DNA from: Rhodospirillaceae bacterium
GTDB taxonomy: Bacteria > Pseudomonadota > Gammaproteobacteria > Steroidobacterales > Rariloculaceae
Assembly (NCBI GenBank): GCA_002718345.1
Contig: PBDA01000030.1
Coordinates: 1 to 64,000 of the forward strand
DNA: 64,000 nucleotides
Direction of reading: 5' to 3'
Each line of letters begins with the position of its first letter. The first letter of the stretch is position 1. Shown here piece by piece: positions 62,880 through 64,000 of this stretch. A model generated the notes under the pieces. The model searched no databases, was not told the DNA's origin, and saw only the letters and a program-made list of their open reading frames with translations. Both the position numbers and the translations under genes were made by a program.

Positions 62880-64000
62880 GTGAAACTTAGTAGAACATTT
62901 TTGTACGGTGACCATGAGGTGACCATTGAGACTGGCGTACTGGCAAGACAAGCTGATGGTTCTGTACTTGTAACCATGGCTGATACTGTCGTGCTAGTAA
63001 CTGCGGTAGGAGAGAAAGGTCAAGCTGGAGGCCGTGATTTTTTTCCTCTTACAGTAAATTACCAAGAGAAAACGTATGCAGCGGGTAAAATACCCGGTGG
63101 ATTTTTCAAAAGAGAAGGTCGGCCAAGCGAAAAAGAAACTCTTACTTCGAGACTTATAGATAGACCAATTCGTCCTTTATTCCCAAAAGGGTTTTGTAAT
63201 GAAGTTCAAGTTATTGCTACGGTCTTATCCTTAAATCCAAATATCAATCCGGATATACCATCACTTATAGGAGCTTCTGCTTCACTTGCAATTTCAGGAT
63301 TGCCATTTCTTGGTCCAATAGGTGCGGCTAGAGTTGGCTATAAAGATGGTCAGTATATGCTTAACCCTGATCAGGCCGCTCTAGAAGAGTCACAGCTTGA
63401 TTTGGTTGTTGCAGGCACAAAAAATGCCGTATTAATGGTTGAGTCAGAGGCTCAAGTATTATCAGAAGAGGTTATGCTTGGTGCGGTCATGTTTGGTCAT
63501 GAACAAATGCAAGTAACTATTGAAGCAATAGAGGGTTTAGCGGAAGAAGTAGGTAAGTCCACAGTAGAGTGGACTCCTCCTGAGCAAGATAATGAGTTAA
63601 TCGACTCTGTTGCCACAGCTGTCGGCTCTAGTATTACCGATGCATATAGCATTCCTGAAAAACAGAGCCGTTATGAGAAGCTTAGCAATGCAAAAAGAGA
63701 GCTTGTAGCAAGTTTAGCAGGTAATGATGATTCTAAGTGGAATGAAGCACAATTAGACACAGAATTTTCTAGGCTAGAAAAAGAGATAGTCCGTGGACGA
63801 ATTTTAGCTGGAGAGAAAAGGATAGATGGCCGGGATAATCAGACTGTAAGGCCCATAGATGTTCAGGTTGGTGTGCTACCTAGAACTCATGGATCTGCTG
63901 TTTTTACTAGAGGAGAGACTCAAGCGCTTGTAGTAACAACTTTGGGGACTGGGCGTGATGCACAAATTATTGATGCATTAGAAGGAGAGCGCAAAGATCC
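62880..64000 (+). CDS. pnp: Polyribonucleotide nucleotidyltransferase, 3' end cut by window
   Basis: PNPase, an exoribonuclease of the degradosome. The GTG at 62880 follows AGGA about 8 bases upstream. The visible 373 codons give the first RNase PH domain: [36 protein letters not shown] and [12 protein letters not shown], then the alpha-helical domain and the start of the second PH domain ([15 protein letters not shown]). The frame is open to the window end, so the KH and S1 domains lie outside. Confidence 0.95.
   Translation, partial: MKLSRTFLYGDHEVTIETGVLARQADGSVLVTMADTVVLVTAVGEKGQAGGRDFFPLTVNYQEKTYAAGKIPGGFFKREGRPSEKETLTSRLIDRPIRPLFPKGFCNEVQVIATVLSLNPNINPDIPSLIGASASLAISGLPFLGPIGAARVGYKDGQYMLNPDQAALEESQLDLVVAGTKNAVLMVESEAQVLSEEVMLGAVMFGHEQMQVTIEAIEGLAEEVGKSTVEWTPPEQDNELIDSVATAVGSSITDAYSIPEKQSRYEKLSNAKRELVASLAGNDDSKWNEAQLDTEFSRLEKEIVRGRILAGEKRIDGRDNQTVRPIDVQVGVLPRTHGSAVFTRGETQALVVTTLGTGRDAQIIDALEGERKD

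Overview
The window looks like chromosome of an uncultivated, AT-rich gammaproteobacterium with aerobic respiration and many carboxylate transporters, probably marine or aquatic. The main taxonomic evidence is the right end: rimP-nusA-infB-rbfA-truB-rpsO-pnp in gammaproteobacterial order, preceded by a hairpin plus T-tract resembling the rimP leader. I saw no rRNA, convincing tRNA, CRISPR array, insertion sequence, phage gene or integrase.

Layout. (1) 1-33.2 kb is a large accessory catabolic region. It holds four tripartite tricarboxylate transporter (TTT) binding proteins, a TctA/TctB pair, a TctA-TctB fusion, a TAXI-type TRAP system and an MFS permease. Its enzymes are a Rieske oxygenase, a zinc alcohol dehydrogenase, a PanB-like aldolase, an alpha/beta hydrolase with a Cys nucleophile, a dihydroxyphthalate-decarboxylase-like protein, a class II aldolase, a UbiD-type decarboxylase and a two-domain family III CoA transferase. 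Five cupin proteins and two EutA-like ATPases are interspersed, but no ethanolamine ammonia-lyase is present. (2) 33.3-47 kb is a respiratory block: SURF1, a small W-repeat protein, aa3-type cytochrome c oxidase with a cytochrome-c-fused subunit II, then GldC-like and alternative complex III (ActA, B1, B2, C, D, E, F). (3) 47-52.2 kb carries a diheme cytochrome c and a cluster of secreted DUF6152 proteins with an unnamed partner family, including one fusion of the two. (4) 52.2-56.2 kb carries a PPOX flavoprotein, an orphan TakP-like binding protein, nitrile hydratase beta, alpha and accessory protein, and an AlkA-like glycosylase. (5) 56.2-64 kb is the translation/transcription housekeeping operon, with pnp running off the end.

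How the parts may work together (inference): the region 1-33 kb reads as one or two import-and-degrade modules for organic acids, possibly aromatic or branched dicarboxylates. TTT and TRAP systems import the acids; Rieske, dehydrogenase, UbiD and DHPD-like enzymes oxidise and decarboxylate them; CoA transferase and aldolases activate and cleave the products. The substrate cannot be read from sequence. Electrons would feed quinol -> alternative complex III -> cytochrome c -> oxidase. The most unusual feature is the recurrent pairing of EutA-type reactivase ATPases with cupins, transporters and decarboxylases where the cobalamin enzyme they normally serve is missing.
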